Of a stretch of 64,000 nt of DNA, positions 26,421-36,678 are shown in pieces. How positions within the stretch are numbered: the stretch's first letter is position 1; the number at the start of each line of letters is the position of its first letter. The stretch comes from Mobiluncus curtisii subsp. curtisii ATCC 35241 (GTDB lineage Bacteria > Actinomycetota > Actinomycetes > Actinomycetales > Actinomycetaceae), in the NCBI RefSeq assembly GCF_000146285.1, contig NZ_GL385912.1, positions 482,076 through 546,075 on the forward strand. The letters are read 5' to 3'. Position numbers and translations under genes: made by a program. Below the pieces are notes generated by a model, which searched no databases, was not told the DNA's origin, and saw only the letters and a list, made by a program, of their open reading frames with translations.

Positions 26421-26563
26421 TGTTGCCCCTTCACTAGGTTCCCCTCTCACTTTACCGGGTCCCCTCCCCACCGCGGAAAGTTTCTCAAGACGTAAAACGG
26501 AGCCGCCCCCAGGAAAACGGCAAGCTCGGCGCGAACCCGCCGGGGAACCTTGTGACGTAAATG

Positions 26564-27826
26564 TTAGGCGGTCTTGGCGACCGAACCGCCGGGAATGTCC
26601 TGCAGCACGTAGGTGGGCTCGGCGCCCTCAGAAACGCACTCCGCTTCGATAATGACTTCTGCCACATCTTCACGTGAGGGCAGGTCAAACATGATTTGAG
26701 AGAGAGTATTTTCCATCAAGGTGGACAGCGAACGCGCCCCAGTACCACGATTCTCAGCCAGCTCGGCCACCGCGTGAATCGCCGCATCGGTGAAAGTCAG
26801 CTTCACCCCGTCAAGCTCAAACAGATGCTGGTATTGCTTGAGGATGGCGTTCTTTGGCTCGGTCAAGACCCGTGATAAATCGTCAACATCCAGGGCTGAC
26901 ACATTGGTAATGACCGGCAGACGACCGATGAACTCCGGAATCAAACCGAACTTATGCAGGTCGTCGGGGGTCACTTTGGCAAACAGGTCGCCGTGTTCCT
27001 TTACGGACTTGAGGTCCGAGCCAAACCCGGTGGAGCGCTGCCCTAAGCGAGCTTTCACAATTTCATCGAGACCCGCAAACGCCCCGGCAGCAATGAACAG
27101 AATCGAGGAGGTATCAATCTCGATAAATTCCTGATGCGGATGCTTGCGCCCGCCCTGCGGCGGCACGGAGGCGGTCGTGCCCTCGATAATCTTTAGCAGA
27201 GCCTGCTGCACGCCCTCGCCGGACACGTCACGAGTGATGGAGGCGTTTTCACCCTTACGGGAAATCTTGTCGATTTCGTCAATATAGATGATGCCGCGTT
27301 CAGCCTTTTTCACGTCCCCATCGGCGGCTTGAATCAAGCGCAGCAGGATGTTTTCCACGTCTTCGCCCACGTAGCCGGCTTCGGTCAGGGCGGTAGCGTC
27401 CACGATACAGAACGGGACTTTCAACAGGCGTGCCAAAGACCTCGCCAGGTGCGTCTTTCCGGTTCCGGTGGGACCGAGCAACAGGATATTCGACTTCGTC
27501 AGCTCCATGCCCGTGTCTTCGCCGTGTCGTTGGGCGCGCACGCGCTTGTAGTGGTTATAGACCGCCACGGACAGGGCGCGTTTCGCGTTTTCCTGACCAA
27601 TCACGTATTCCTGCAGGAAATCAAAGATTTCATGCGGAGTCGGCAAGACATCCAACCCGCCCGAGGGACTGCCTTCGAGCTCCTCGGCAATAATGTCATT
27701 GCACAGTTCGATGCATTCATCACAGATATATACGCCCGGACCGGCGATGAGCTTACGAACCTGACGCTGGGACTTTCCACAGAAAGAACACTTCAGCAGG
27801 TCGACCGATTCGGCAGTGCGTGACAT
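26564..27826 (-). CDS. clpX: ClpX, AAA+ unfoldase of the Clp protease
   Basis: A 420-residue protein. The N-terminal zinc-binding domain has Cys13, 16, 35 and 38. Walker A GPTGTGKT is near residue 118. The pore loop GYVGEDVEN and Walker [10 protein letters not shown] follow, with sensor and C-terminal small domain. It unfolds substrates for ClpP1/ClpP2 encoded 0.7 kb away on the same strand. GAGAGGA precedes the ATG. Confidence 0.97.
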   Translation of the reverse strand: MSRTAESVDLLKCSFCGKSQRQVRKLIAGPGVYICDECIELCNDIIAEELEGSPSGGLDVLPTPHEIFDFLQEYVIGQENAKRALSVAVYNHYKRVRAQRHGEDTGMELTKSNILLLGPTGTGKTHLARSLARLLKVPFCIVDATALTEAGYVGEDVENILLRLIQAADGDVKKAERGIIYIDEIDKISRKGENASITRDVSGEGVQQALLKIIEGTTASVPPQGGRKHPHQEFIEIDTSSILFIAAGAFAGLDEIVKARLGQRSTGFGSDLKSVKEHGDLFAKVTPDDLHKFGLIPEFIGRLPVITNVSALDVDDLSRVLTEPKNAILKQYQHLFELDGVKLTFTDAAIHAVAELAENRGTGARSLSTLMENTLSQIMFDLPSREDVAEVIIEAECVSEGAEPTYVLQDIPGGSVAKTA

Positions 27827-28152
27827 GAGTTCCTCTCATAGACGAGTTCGGGCTGATTACGATTCTATGGTTTTAGAGGTTTTTATTCTCGTTAACACGC
27901 CTTTGAGGGTCAATCAGACGACTCTGGGGTGCCGCTCGGCGGGTTTTGGTGTTCTATAGGGCGTTTCGGGCAAGGATCTTGCGTCGGCACCGCGCGAGGT
28001 TTCTGGTGCCGGAGGGTAGCGCCGCGCCTACTATTGGCGGTAGTTAAATACCCACATTTGTAGGTATATTTGTTCCGGCTGACATATTAGTATTAAGCAG
28101 TCTCCGGTATTAACCGAGGACATCTGAAAAGTCATAAATATAAGGGGGCGCG
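27827..28152. other. Intergenic region between clpX and a divergent small gene
   Basis: 326 bases with no gene I can support. It must hold the clpX promoter (leftward) and that of the 81-residue membrane protein (rightward). A short dyad ATACC...GGTAT (about 28049-28067) and a GGTATTAACCGAGG stretch are seen. No clear ClgR or iron box. Confidence 0.5.
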
Positions 28153-28398
28153 ATGCCTGACGTAATAGCTTACTTATTCATCGGTCTGGGAGTGCTGTCC
28201 GGTCTGTCTATGATTGTATTTCGCAACAAAACCAACGGTACCGCCCAGATTTGGACGGTTCTGCTAGCTCTGGCAATAATCATTGCCTTGGCGGTCTTGA
28301 ATCTCCTGCAAGTTCTGAATCCTCTCAGCAACGTGGCCATAATCTGTATCAGCCTTGGGGCCATAGTCAGTGTCTTCTCTGGGAAATCATCAAACTGA
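28153..28398 (+). CDS. Small membrane protein, three predicted helices
   Basis: An 81-residue very hydrophobic protein. Helices run about residues 3-21, 32-52 and 55-74, with short basic loops (FRNKTNG and a GKSSN end). AAGGGG lies upstream of the ATG. I recognise no family. It stands alone on the plus strand between clpX and clpP2, opposite to both. It could be a small stress or membrane-modulating protein, but nothing in the sequence proves function. Confidence 0.6.
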   Translation: MPDVIAYLFIGLGVLSGLSMIVFRNKTNGTAQIWTVLLALAIIIALAVLNLLQVLNPLSNVAIICISLGAIVSVFSGKSSN

Positions 28399-28487
28399 GA
28401 GACCCGCCCCGCGCTTCTGAACAGTAGGCACCTCAGGGCACATCAGTACAAACAAAGCTAACCAATGCTAACCACAGCCAAATAATC

Positions 28488-28522
28488 ACGTGGCTCCACG
28501 CTATCAAAGCGTGAAGCCACGT
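28488..28522 (-). terminator. Terminator downstream of clpP2
   Basis: A 15-bp stem with one mismatch (28488-28502 with 28508-28522) and loop ATCAA. On the minus strand it is followed by GATTATTT. It may also stop the small membrane gene arriving from the other side. Confidence 0.7.
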
Positions 28523-28538
28523 TGATGGCAAGTCACAA

Positions 28539-29246
28539 TTAACTCGCGCTGCCTTTGCGCGGTTCCAGCACCTGGTCAATCAGACCATATTCCAGCGCCT
28601 GGGGAGCCGTGAGAATCTTGTCCCGGTCAATGTCCTCGTGCATTTGCTCCACGCTGCGCTTGGAATGCTTCGACAGCGTTTCCTCCAACCAAGCCCGCAT
28701 CCGGTCGATTTCCTCAGCAATAATCGCCAAATCGGTAGCCTGACCCTGAGCGCCCTGAATAGCCGGCTGGTGAATTAGCACCCGCGCGTTGGGCAGCGCC
28801 AGACGCTTGCCCGGAGCACCCCCCGCCAGCAGCACCGCCGCCGCGGACGCTGCCTGACCCAAACAAACCGTCTGAATCTCAGGCTTAATGTATTGCATCG
28901 TGTCATAAATCGCCGTCATCGCAGTGAAAGACCCGCCCGGAGAGTTGATGTACATGGTAATGAGTGAATCGGGATCTTGGCTCTCCAGCACCAGCAGCTG
29001 CGCCATCACGTCGTCGGCAGAAGCATCGTCGACCTGGTTACCCAGGAACACAATCCGATCCTCAAACAGTTTTGCATAAGGGTCCTGGCGTTTGTATCCG
29101 TACGCCGTACGTTCCTCGAAAGTCGGCAAGATATAGCGCGCACTGGGCATTGCCGGAGCCATCCCCGCGGGGACAGACGCATTCATGGGCGAAACCGCAG
29201 CGATCCCGGCTCCGGTCATTCCTAAATTACCTTGATAATGCCTCAT
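28539..29246 (-). CDS. clpP2: ClpP2, ATP-dependent Clp protease proteolytic subunit
   Basis: A 235-residue serine protease with [11 protein letters not shown] (Ser), ARVLIHQP (His) and DIDRDKIL (Asp) triad contexts and the oligomerisation strand [10 protein letters not shown] 35-residue N-terminal extension rich in Met/Ala/Pro is longer than usual and may be a propeptide; an internal start is possible. ATG overlaps the clpP1 stop by one base. Confidence 0.94.
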   Translation of the reverse strand: MRHYQGNLGMTGAGIAAVSPMNASVPAGMAPAMPSARYILPTFEERTAYGYKRQDPYAKLFEDRIVFLGNQVDDASADDVMAQLLVLESQDPDSLITMYINSPGGSFTAMTAIYDTMQYIKPEIQTVCLGQAASAAAVLLAGGAPGKRLALPNARVLIHQPAIQGAQGQATDLAIIAEEIDRMRAWLEETLSKHSKRSVEQMHEDIDRDKILTAPQALEYGLIDQVLEPRKGSAS

Positions 29247-29854
29247 TACTCCCCCTTATTTGAGCTTTGTACCGCAGCAGCGCTCTCTACCACCGCATCA
29301 ATAAACCCATATTCCAGGGCTTCTTGAGCGGTAAACCAGTGGTCACGATCCGCGTCCCTGGTGATTTCTTCCAGGGTGTGACCGGTGCGTTCGGCAGTAA
29401 TCTGTGCCAATTCGTGTTTCATCGCCAGAATCAAGTCAGCGTTAATCCGCACTTCAGAGGCAGTGCCTTGCACCCCACCGAGCGGCTGGTGCATGAGGAT
29501 GCGTGCGTGGGGCGTCGCGAAACGCTTGCCTTTGGTTCCGGCGGTCAACAGGAACTGTCCCATAGATGCCGCCATTCCCATCGCCACGGTCACCACGTCT
29601 GGCTTCACATACTGCATGGTGTCATAGATTGCCATGCCCGCGGTGACGGAGCCGCCGGGAGAATTGATGTATAGGTAGATGTCAGAATCCGGGTCCTCGG
29701 CTGCCAACAGCAACATCTGGGCGCAAATCGCATTGGCATTTTCCTGGCTGACCTCATCGCCCAGCCAAATAATGCGCTCTTTGAGCAGGCGCTTGTAAAT
29801 AAACCCACCCGTGGGTACATCGGGCGTATCTTCGTCGCGATTAACTACGGTCAC
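29246..29854 (-). CDS. clpP1: ClpP1, ATP-dependent Clp protease proteolytic subunit
   Basis: A 202-residue ClpP with Ser97 in GMAASMGQ, His122 in LMHQP and Asp171 in DADRDHW, the same numbers as the E. coli mature enzyme. In actinobacteria ClpP1 and ClpP2 form a mixed tetradecamer docked by ClpX or ClpC. The first gene of the pair, with a possible ClgR site 70 bases upstream. Confidence 0.95.
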   Translation of the reverse strand: MTVVNRDEDTPDVPTGGFIYKRLLKERIIWLGDEVSQENANAICAQMLLLAAEDPDSDIYLYINSPGGSVTAGMAIYDTMQYVKPDVVTVAMGMAASMGQFLLTAGTKGKRFATPHARILMHQPLGGVQGTASEVRINADLILAMKHELAQITAERTGHTLEEITRDADRDHWFTAQEALEYGFIDAVVESAAAVQSSNKGE

Positions 29855-29923
29855 GTTTCCTCCTCGCTTGGTTCACTTAACCCTAACGGAAAATTGCGCG
29901 TCATTCGCGTTGCATTCACCCGG

Positions 29924-29940
29924 TTTCGCTATGGGCTAAG
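29924..29940 (-). promoter_or_regulatory. Candidate ClgR box upstream of clpP1
   Basis: On the minus strand AGCCCATAGCG followed by AAA, close to the corynebacterial ClgR core CGCYNANRGCG as I recall it, with one mismatch. It is 70 bases before the clpP1 ATG. A ClgR-like regulator is encoded at 35502-35837. Confidence 0.4.
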
Positions 29941-30058
29941 CCCAAGTTTGCCCGGATGCGCCCGGTCGGGGGGTTAGCCGATTTGATTCACTGTTTTGCA
30001 CAAGTCTGGTCCCAAAGTTTTTCCTTCAGTTTGCCTCTACGGGGGCGACGGCGGGTAT

Positions 30059-30102
30059 AGCAAAAGGCGGGTCCCAGTCTGTGCCGGGACCCGCCTTTTG
30101 CT
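30059..30102 (-). terminator. Strong terminator of the trigger factor gene
   Basis: A perfect 17-bp stem (30059-30075 with 30086-30102) and 10-base loop, with an A-run in one arm giving TTTTGCT at the end. It begins seven bases after the tig stop. Confidence 0.9.
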
Positions 30103-30108
30103 CAAGAT

Positions 30109-31416
30109 TTACTTTTCCTCGGTGTCCGCATCTTCTTCCGCGTCCTCGTCCTCACCAACGAAGTCCTTCAAGTCCACGACCTCACCGTTCGTGTCTTTTA
30201 CGGTAACCTCCCCGAGGGCCGCCGCGATGGACTTGTTCCGAGCGATTTCCTGAATAAATGCGGGAATCCGGTTGTTCTGTTCAGCGCTTTGCAACAACAT
30301 GGAGGGGTCCATGCCGTAAGCCTGTGCGGTCTGGAGCACAAACTCCAGCAGTTCCTGCTGCGACACGTTCATCTGGCGCTCTTCTGCCAGAGCGTCCAAG
30401 ATAATCTGAACTTTCAAATCCTGCTCGACAGCTTCCTGAGCTTTCTTCTTGTCATCCTCGCTGGCGTCCTCTCCGAGCTGTGCCGCCACGGTTTCATCCA
30501 AAATCCCTTGGGGCAACGGGAATTCCAGCTCTTCGCGCAGCTTTTCCACCAGCTTGTCGCGGGCTGCCATAGCCTGTGTTGCCCGAGCCTGTCGGTCCAC
30601 GTTTTCCGCAAGTTCTTTCTTTAGCTCAGCAATGGTGTCGTACTCGGAAACCATCATGGCGAATTCGTCGTCCGCTTCGGGCAAAACCTGTTCCTTTACG
30701 GAATCCACGGTCACCGTCACCTGGGCGGTTTCTCCCCCGTGCGGTCCAGACTTCAGCTGCGTCTCAAATGTCTTGGTTTCTCCAGCTTTCAGACCTTTCA
30801 AGGCCTCATCCAGACCTTCGACGAGCCCGCCAGCACCTACGTGATAGGAGGTTTGTTTCAGGGAATCGACCTCTTTGCCGTCAATCTCGCTCTTCAGGTC
30901 CAGAGTGACGAAATCGTCCTGCTTAACGGCGCGTTCTACGGTCTTCAGAGTCGCGAAACGGCGACGCAGGTTCTCCAGCTCAGTTTCCAGGGCTTTCGGG
31001 TCGTCTTTAATCGCGTCAACTTCCAAGCTCAGCTGAGAAAAGTCCGGCAGCTTAACCTCGGGGCGCACTTCCACTTCCACCGTGAACTTCAAATCGCCAC
31101 CGGCGGCGCCCTCTACGTTGGGGGTATCGGTCACGTCCACGTCAGGCTGACCCATCGGAGCAATCTTATGCTCCTGCACAGCTTGACCGTAATATTCCGG
31201 CAGCGCGTGATTGACCGCTTCCTCAATGACCGCACCGCGACCGATGTAGGATTCCAGCACCCGCGCCGGAACGTGTCCGCGGCGGAAACCGGGAATGTTG
31301 ACCTGTTTGCCGTATTCCTTGAAAACCTTATCCATCTCGGGTTTGAATTCCTGATAAGGAACCTCGATTGCCAATTTGACCTTTGTGGGGTTGAGGTTTT
31401 CAACAGTGCTCTTCAC
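30109..31416 (-). CDS. tig: Tig, trigger factor chaperone
   Basis: A 435-residue ribosome-bound chaperone and prolyl isomerase. The ribosome-binding motif is present as GFRRGHVPARVLE (family GFRxGxxP), with a central FKBP-like domain (DFVTLDLKSEIDG to PHGGETAQVTV) and a C-terminal helical domain. It ends in an acidic tail. GTG start at 31416 with GGAGA upstream. Confidence 0.96.
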   Translation of the reverse strand: MKSTVENLNPTKVKLAIEVPYQEFKPEMDKVFKEYGKQVNIPGFRRGHVPARVLESYIGRGAVIEEAVNHALPEYYGQAVQEHKIAPMGQPDVDVTDTPNVEGAAGGDLKFTVEVEVRPEVKLPDFSQLSLEVDAIKDDPKALETELENLRRRFATLKTVERAVKQDDFVTLDLKSEIDGKEVDSLKQTSYHVGAGGLVEGLDEALKGLKAGETKTFETQLKSGPHGGETAQVTVTVDSVKEQVLPEADDEFAMMVSEYDTIAELKKELAENVDRQARATQAMAARDKLVEKLREELEFPLPQGILDETVAAQLGEDASEDDKKKAQEAVEQDLKVQIILDALAEERQMNVSQQELLEFVLQTAQAYGMDPSMLLQSAEQNNRIPAFIQEIARNKSIAAALGEVTVKDTNGEVVDLKDFVGEDEDAEEDADTEEK

Positions 31417-31559
31417 TTTGTCTCCAAAATCGTTCGTTTATGCGGTCTGCCGGACAGTCCGACCCGCCTGGTTTTCATAAGCTTCTAAATCTTACGACAT
31501 TAGCCCCTTTTTCCGAAACTTAAAACCAGGGTGGGGCAAGGATTTCACAAAAGCGAATC

Positions 31560-32015
31560 TCAGCGGTTTGCACCGCGCGCCATGAGGCTGATTCCCAGCC
31601 AATCGGGGCTCACGTGAGAGGAAGACATGACCCGCAGACCTGCGGTTTTTGCAGCCTCCTCGACGAACTGGGTATCCACCGAATTCGGCTTGCCAGACAC
31701 GGGAGACATGACCCAAATCAGCCCACCATCGTCGAGATTCCCAGACGCATCAACCAATAAATCTGCCAAATCATCAACTTCGCCGTCTTCGGCACGCCAC
31801 CAAATCAGCGCCCCGTCCGAGACATCCCCGTAGTCCTCGTCTACCAACTCGTTTCCGAGGAAGTCCTCGATGGTATGACGCAGCCCCTCGTCAACGTCAT
31901 CGTCATAATAAAATTCTTGGATAATCGCCCCTTTGGCGAAACCAAGACCTAGCTGAGATTTGTTTACGCGATCCTTTTGAGTTTGTTCCGCAGGGGCGGA
32001 AGCCTTGTTCGTCAT
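31560..32015 (-). CDS. DUF3052 family protein
   Basis: A 151-residue acidic protein of a family found across actinobacteria. It has the conserved LGLGFAKGAIIQEFYYDDDVDE opening, DGALIWWRAEDGEVDDLADLL and GGLIWVMSPVSGKP segments, and a final SPDWLGISLMARG. No known enzymatic motif. I can give no function. It stands alone between tig and DUF3145. Confidence 0.82.
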   Translation of the reverse strand: MTNKASAPAEQTQKDRVNKSQLGLGFAKGAIIQEFYYDDDVDEGLRHTIEDFLGNELVDEDYGDVSDGALIWWRAEDGEVDDLADLLVDASGNLDDGGLIWVMSPVSGKPNSVDTQFVEEAAKTAGLRVMSSSHVSPDWLGISLMARGANR

Positions 32016-32103
32016 AAGTTTAGGATATATGAAACCATGCCTCCGTGGGGAATTTACTTCAGACTATCCCCACCATGCCAAAGTTAGTCTCCCGGAAACA
32101 GGC

Positions 32104-32601
32104 TCAAACGACCTTGTGCAGGTACTTCACCGGGGCACCGACCCCCGCCCAACGGTAGGGCTCAAGTTCCTCGTCCCACGCGCGCCCCAAAGCTAAGTCC
32201 AGTTCACGGCGCATTTGCAGAGGATTATCCGCGTGTTCCAAAGCTGCCAAAATCCGTCCCTCGGGTACCACCACATTACCCACGCTGTCGGTTTGGGCAT
32301 AAAAAATTCCCAATTCCGGAGTGTGAGACCAGCGTCCGCCGTCCGTGCCGGGAGCTGCGTCCTCGGTCACTTCGTAACGCAGGTGCTCCCAACCACGCAG
32401 AGCTGAAGCCAACTTAGCACCGGTGCCAACCATACCCACCCAGGAAAATTCGGCGCGAAAAAACGTCGGGTCGGCTTCTTGGACCGTCCAGTCCAAATTG
32501 ACCTCGGTATTTAGTACCGTCCCCGCCGCCCATTCAATATGCGGGCACAGCGCTCTGGGCGCCGTGTGAATAAACAGGACACCCCGCGTGTATTGGTTCA
32601 T
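32104..32601 (-). CDS. DUF3145 family protein
   Basis: A 165-residue actinobacterial protein. Recognised by RGVLFIHTAPRALCPHIEWA at the start, VNLDWTVQ, a central GWEHLRYEVTEDAAPGTDGGRW and RELDLALGRAWDEELEPYRWAG at the end. The ATG at 32601 has GGAGGTAACC upstream, so the longer reading to 32640 is rejected. Function unknown; no operon partner. Confidence 0.85.
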   Translation of the reverse strand: MNQYTRGVLFIHTAPRALCPHIEWAAGTVLNTEVNLDWTVQEADPTFFRAEFSWVGMVGTGAKLASALRGWEHLRYEVTEDAAPGTDGGRWSHTPELGIFYAQTDSVGNVVVPEGRILAALEHADNPLQMRRELDLALGRAWDEELEPYRWAGVGAPVKYLHKVV

Positions 32602-32743
32602 GGTTACCTCCTGTTGTTTGGGAGTTGAGTCACAGCTCAACGGGCCGGTGTTGCGGCTTCCCCTCCGAACACCGAATCACAACGAGGTAACTTATGTTCC
32701 TATTATGCGCTAAACCAGCTCCAGTTGCACGTCAATCTGGAAT

Positions 32744-33238
32744 CTACAGACCCATTTTCCGGATTTGTTGCAACGCTTCCTTGCGGTATTTCCGCTCCAA
32801 TTTGTCCAGGTAAAGGTGACCTTCCAGGTGATCACATTCATGCTGCAGGCAACGCCCCATCAGCTCTTCGCCCTCTACCACCAGTGGCTTTCCATCCAAG
32901 TCGATGCCCTCTACGCGGGCATACCAAGCGCGTTTTGTAGGGTAAAACAGCCCTGGCACGCTCAAGCAGCCCTCATCACCGTCCTGGTATTCATCTTCGC
33001 TCATAGCGACCAGTTTCGGATTCAAAACGTAGCCGATTTCCCCGTCAATATTCCAGGAAAATGCCCGCAGGCTGACCCCGATTTGGTTCGCTGCCAGCCC
33101 AGCGCGACCGTCCTCATCCACGTTCTCTAGCAGGTCCTCAACCAGCTGTTTCACGCCGGGGTCACGCGGGTCCGTAATCCAGTCACAAGGGGTGCGCAGC
33201 ACGGGATCTCCTACCACGCGAATCTCTCGAAATGCCAT
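32744..33238 (-). CDS. def: Def, peptide deformylase
   Basis: A 164-residue metalloenzyme removing the formyl group from nascent proteins. Motif 1 is [10 protein letters not shown], motif 2 EGCLSVPG (metal Cys) and motif 3 QHECDHLEG (two metal His and catalytic Glu). Short for the family but complete. It precedes nothing in the same unit except proS upstream, with a 30-base gap. Confidence 0.95.
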   Translation of the reverse strand: MAFREIRVVGDPVLRTPCDWITDPRDPGVKQLVEDLLENVDEDGRAGLAANQIGVSLRAFSWNIDGEIGYVLNPKLVAMSEDEYQDGDEGCLSVPGLFYPTKRAWYARVEGIDLDGKPLVVEGEELMGRCLQHECDHLEGHLYLDKLERKYRKEALQQIRKMGL

Positions 33239-33268
33239 GTTGACCTCTCTTTGCCGTCGCCGGGGCGC

Positions 33269-35140
33269 CTAGTTTTGATCCTTTTCCCACTGATCAGGCT
33301 CGCCAATCAGCTCCATCGAAGTTAGGGAGAAAGCTGTTTTCGCCGCCTCTTTCTCGATGGCTTGCAAAAGTTCCTCCACGCAGCTTTCCGGGGTCGTTTC
33401 CTGAGTCGTGCCTTCGCGGCGCTGACGGATTTCGACCTTGCCTTCAGCCAAGCCCTTGCCCACGACCAGCGCATATGGCATCCCCAGCAGTTCCGCATCC
33501 TTGAACTTTACCCCAGCGGAAGCCTTGGGGCGGTCGTCATACAGCACCTGCAGACCCGCCGCATCCAGTTGGCACGCGAGCTTTTCCGCGGTGGCAAAAA
33601 TCTCTGGATCTTTGCCGGTGGCCAGCACGTGAACCTGGAACGGGGCGATATTGAGCGGCCACATCAGCCCCCGATCGTCGTGGTTTTCTTCGGCAATCGC
33701 CGCCACCAGACGCGACACACCAATACCGTACGACCCCATCGTAACGACTTGTGACTTCCCGTTTTCATCCAGCACACTCAGTCCCAGGGCTTTGGCATAC
33801 TTGCGTCCCAACGCAAAGATGTGACCGATTTCGATGCCACGTTCCAATGTCAACGGCCCCGAGCCGTCGGGAGCCGGGTCGCCTTCCATGACTTCCGCCG
33901 CTTCTATAGTGGCATCTGCCGTAAAATCGCGCCCACACACCAGGTTGAACACGTGCATCCCCGGCTGGTTGGCTCCTGCCACCCAGCGCGTGCCCGGAAC
34001 AATTCGCGGATCTATCAGATAGCGCGGGGAACCGACAGGATTACCGTCGGCATCCGTGGTGCGTTTCGACGAGTTCGGGCCGATGACCTGCGGACCGATG
34101 TAACCGGGAACTAAATCCGGGTAGGCTTCCAGGTCTTTGGCTTCTGCCATACGCACGTCAGCGGGAGACAGGCTCGCCTCCAGGCGTTTCATATCAACTT
34201 CGCGGTTGCCGGGCACGCCGATGACCAGCACTTCTTTGCGTCCGTCAGGATAGTCAGCGACCACCACCACGTTCTTCAAGGTGTCACTGGCTTCCCAAGG
34301 TCGGTCCGGGCGCGGATAGAGCTTATTCGCCTGGTTCACCAACGCTTCAATCGTGGTGGCGTCAGGAGTCGGGCGCACTTCCGCGGCCGGGGCGTCGTCA
34401 TAAGGGAGGGGCTCAGGAGCGATGGTGGTGACAGCTTCCGCGTTGGCGGCGTAACCTCCGGGGGACTTCACGAAAGTGTCCTCACCGATAGCGCAGGGGA
34501 ACAGGAATTCTTCGGAGGCGGAACCGCCCATCGGACCGCTCATCGCGTGACAAATCACGAAATCCAGCCCGAGACGGGTAAAGACCCGGCGGTATGCACC
34601 GCGGTGCAGGGCGTAGGAGTGTTCCAGTCCATCGTCTGTCAGGTCAAAGGAATAGGAGTCTTTCATCACGAACTCGCGACCCCGGATGATTCCCGCGCGC
34701 GGACGAGCCTCGTCACGGTACTTTTCTTTCATCTGGTACAGAATGACCGGCAGGTCTTTGTACGAGGTGTACATATCCTTTACTGCCAGGGTAAACATTT
34801 CTTCGTGGGTGGGAGCCAGCAGGTAATCCCCTTCTTTGCGATCCTTGAGCTTAAACAGCGAAGGACCGAACTCTTCCCAGCGGTTCGTCGCCACGTAAGG
34901 CTCGCTGGAGAGCAGCATCGGGAACTGTAATTCCTGTCCCCCAATGCGGTCCATCTCTTCACGCACGATGTTTTCCACGCGCCGCAGCGTTTTCAACCCC
35001 AATGGCAGCCAGGTGTAAATTCCTGGCGCGGCGCGGCGAATATAACCGGCTCGGACCAGTAACTTGTGGGAATCAACTTCGGCTTCGACCGGGTCTTCAC
35101 GCAGGGTGCGGACAAAGAAAGAGGACATTTTTGTAAGCAT
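33269..35140 (-). CDS. proS: ProS, prolyl-tRNA synthetase (bacterial type with editing insert)
   Basis: A 623-residue class II synthetase. The class II motif 1 region [21 protein letters not shown], motif 2 [10 protein letters not shown] ([23 protein letters not shown] region) and motif 3 [17 protein letters not shown] are present. The middle insert with YRLIDPRI-like and [11 protein letters not shown] segments is the INS editing domain. ATG at 35140; an ATG at 35128 has better Shine-Dalgarno spacing. It joins the def gene downstream. Confidence 0.96.
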   Translation of the reverse strand: MLTKMSSFFVRTLREDPVEAEVDSHKLLVRAGYIRRAAPGIYTWLPLGLKTLRRVENIVREEMDRIGGQELQFPMLLSSEPYVATNRWEEFGPSLFKLKDRKEGDYLLAPTHEEMFTLAVKDMYTSYKDLPVILYQMKEKYRDEARPRAGIIRGREFVMKDSYSFDLTDDGLEHSYALHRGAYRRVFTRLGLDFVICHAMSGPMGGSASEEFLFPCAIGEDTFVKSPGGYAANAEAVTTIAPEPLPYDDAPAAEVRPTPDATTIEALVNQANKLYPRPDRPWEASDTLKNVVVVADYPDGRKEVLVIGVPGNREVDMKRLEASLSPADVRMAEAKDLEAYPDLVPGYIGPQVIGPNSSKRTTDADGNPVGSPRYLIDPRIVPGTRWVAGANQPGMHVFNLVCGRDFTADATIEAAEVMEGDPAPDGSGPLTLERGIEIGHIFALGRKYAKALGLSVLDENGKSQVVTMGSYGIGVSRLVAAIAEENHDDRGLMWPLNIAPFQVHVLATGKDPEIFATAEKLACQLDAAGLQVLYDDRPKASAGVKFKDAELLGMPYALVVGKGLAEGKVEIRQRREGTTQETTPESCVEELLQAIEKEAAKTAFSLTSMELIGEPDQWEKDQN

Positions 35141-35235
35141 TCCTCAACTTTACCGCGAAACCTGCTGAAAGATTAAACCATCCCGACCTCGGGATTTACG
35201 CACCAACGCGCACGGTTATAGTCGCGGATAGCGGG

Positions 35236-35466
35236 CTAGTGGCGCGATGCGTGTAAATCCCGGCGATGCCAGAACAGATTTTCTTCCGTGTCTCGATCGG
35301 TAGCGCGCAACAGGGCTTGCCACACCTCTAAGGGATCCGCGCCGCGCTCTAACGCCTGGTGCGCCGTCATGCCCCATTCGGTCAATACTTGATCGCTGAC
35401 CAGGGTTTCACCCAATCCGTGCGGGAATACTTCTGCCAGTGCTTGCTTAAACTGGGAGCGCGTCAT
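35236..35466 (-). CDS. DUF3046 family protein
   Basis: A 76-residue protein with the family order: short helix (TRSQFKQALAEVFP), AHQALERGADPLEVWQALLRATDRD and a basic DLHASRH end. In many actinobacteria it precedes recA-recX; here recA is not adjacent and proS follows. The start at 35466 is by similarity; the longer reading to 35502 runs into the regulator gene's end. Unknown function. Confidence 0.75.
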   Translation of the reverse strand: MTRSQFKQALAEVFPHGLGETLVSDQVLTEWGMTAHQALERGADPLEVWQALLRATDRDTEENLFWHRRDLHASRH

Positions 35467-35501
35467 GCCGCGCTGCACCGGACCACCTTGGAATGCCGGC
35501 A

Positions 35502-35837
35502 TCAGGAAATCGGGGCGCAGTCGATGCTGTCCAGCAGCTCATCGGGCACCAGTTCGGGAACCACTACGCCCTCAACCGCCGCGATACGATCCGCAACTTC
35601 ATGCAACACAAAAGACACCGGCGCTTCCAACGCGTAACAGATGGACGCCAACAACTCGCTAGAGGCTTCCTTTTGACCGCGTTCCACCTCGGAAAGGTAC
35701 CCCAAGGACACGCGCGCCTTTGCCGACACATCACGCAGAGTCAGACCGCGGGTTTGGCGCAGCTGACGCAAAACCTCTCCGAGCTCGTGACGCAATACGG
35801 GCGTAGAGGGTTTAGCAACTGGAGGAATCCGCATCAT
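35502..35837 (-). CDS. clgR: ClgR-like XRE regulator of Clp protease genes
   Basis: About 111 residues. An XRE helix-turn-helix is present ([26 protein letters not shown] then [19 protein letters not shown]). That second segment is almost diagnostic of ClgR/PopR regulators, which activate clpP1P2 and clpC in actinobacteria and are themselves Clp substrates. The ATG at 35837 is chosen on family length; the frame stays open further upstream without a better site. Clp genes lie 5-8 kb away in this window. Confidence 0.85.
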   Translation of the reverse strand: MMRIPPVAKPSTPVLRHELGEVLRQLRQTRGLTLRDVSAKARVSLGYLSEVERGQKEASSELLASICYALEAPVSFVLHEVADRIAAVEGVVVPELVPDELLDSIDCAPIS

Positions 35838-36065
35838 GGATTCAGAATACCGCTTTTTAGGCGCGTTTCGCACCCCCGCCCGATTCGCCGGTCTGACCGA
35901 ACGTCCCAAGCTGGTCCCCGGACGCAGCGCGTAAGGCAACTTCATGTTGGAAAAGGCGTCTGTTTTGTTCATCACAATCAATTTAACCAACTTTGTCTGG
36001 TATTTATTCCCCTGGCTGCACCCCAACCGAGGAGTCACCACAATTAGAAGTCTTCGGGGGCGCGG

Positions 36066-36665
36066 CTAGCGTTGCGCAGCCGGATGCATTGCCTGGCGCA
36101 CATAGTCAACCCCGGTGAACACCGTAATGGCTACGACCAGTACCGACAGGACTATTGCCACAATGCGCACCACCGACCAAGCCGCGGGAACCAAAGCTTC
36201 CCACGGAATCAACAGCAGCAAAATCAACGCTATCTGGGTCACGGTCTTCAGCTTGCCGCCGCGGCTGGCAGGCATGACTCGCCCCCGACGCGCCAACACC
36301 AGACGCATCAGAGTAATCCCCAGCTCTCGCACCAACACCGGGACAGTGACCGCCCAAAACACCGACCAGTGCAAACTGAGCAAGATAAACGCGCTGAGCA
36401 CCAGGGCTTTATCCGCGATAGGATCGGCGAGTTTGCCGAAATCGGTGACTAGGTTCAGCCGGCGAGCCAGGGTCCCGTCTAACTTGTCGGTCGCGGAAGC
36501 CACGGCGAACACCGCAAAAGCCCACACTTGTGCCTTCACTCCCGGCAACAGCATCAACCAAATAAATACCGGCACCAAAATCAGGCGAATGACCGTGAGC
36601 ACATTGGCGATGTTAAAGTTCGGGGGGGCGGGCGGCTGGGACGTGCCCTGCAGGTTTGCGGTCAT
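36066..36665 (-). CDS. pgsA: PgsA-like CDP-diacylglycerol phosphatidyltransferase
   Basis: A 199-residue membrane enzyme with the CDP-alcohol phosphotransferase motif DKLDGTLARRLNLVTDFGKL then ADPIADKA (D-x2-DG-x2-AR-x8-G-x3-D-x3-D). About five to six helices. It would make phosphatidylglycerol phosphate or, less likely, another phospholipid. Between ftsK and clgR, the usual actinobacterial position; 13 bases separate it from the ftsK stop. Confidence 0.9.
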   Translation of the reverse strand: MTANLQGTSQPPAPPNFNIANVLTVIRLILVPVFIWLMLLPGVKAQVWAFAVFAVASATDKLDGTLARRLNLVTDFGKLADPIADKALVLSAFILLSLHWSVFWAVTVPVLVRELGITLMRLVLARRGRVMPASRGGKLKTVTQIALILLLLIPWEALVPAAWSVVRIVAIVLSVLVVAITVFTGVDYVRQAMHPAAQR

Positions 36666-36678
36666 GAATCCATCCTAA

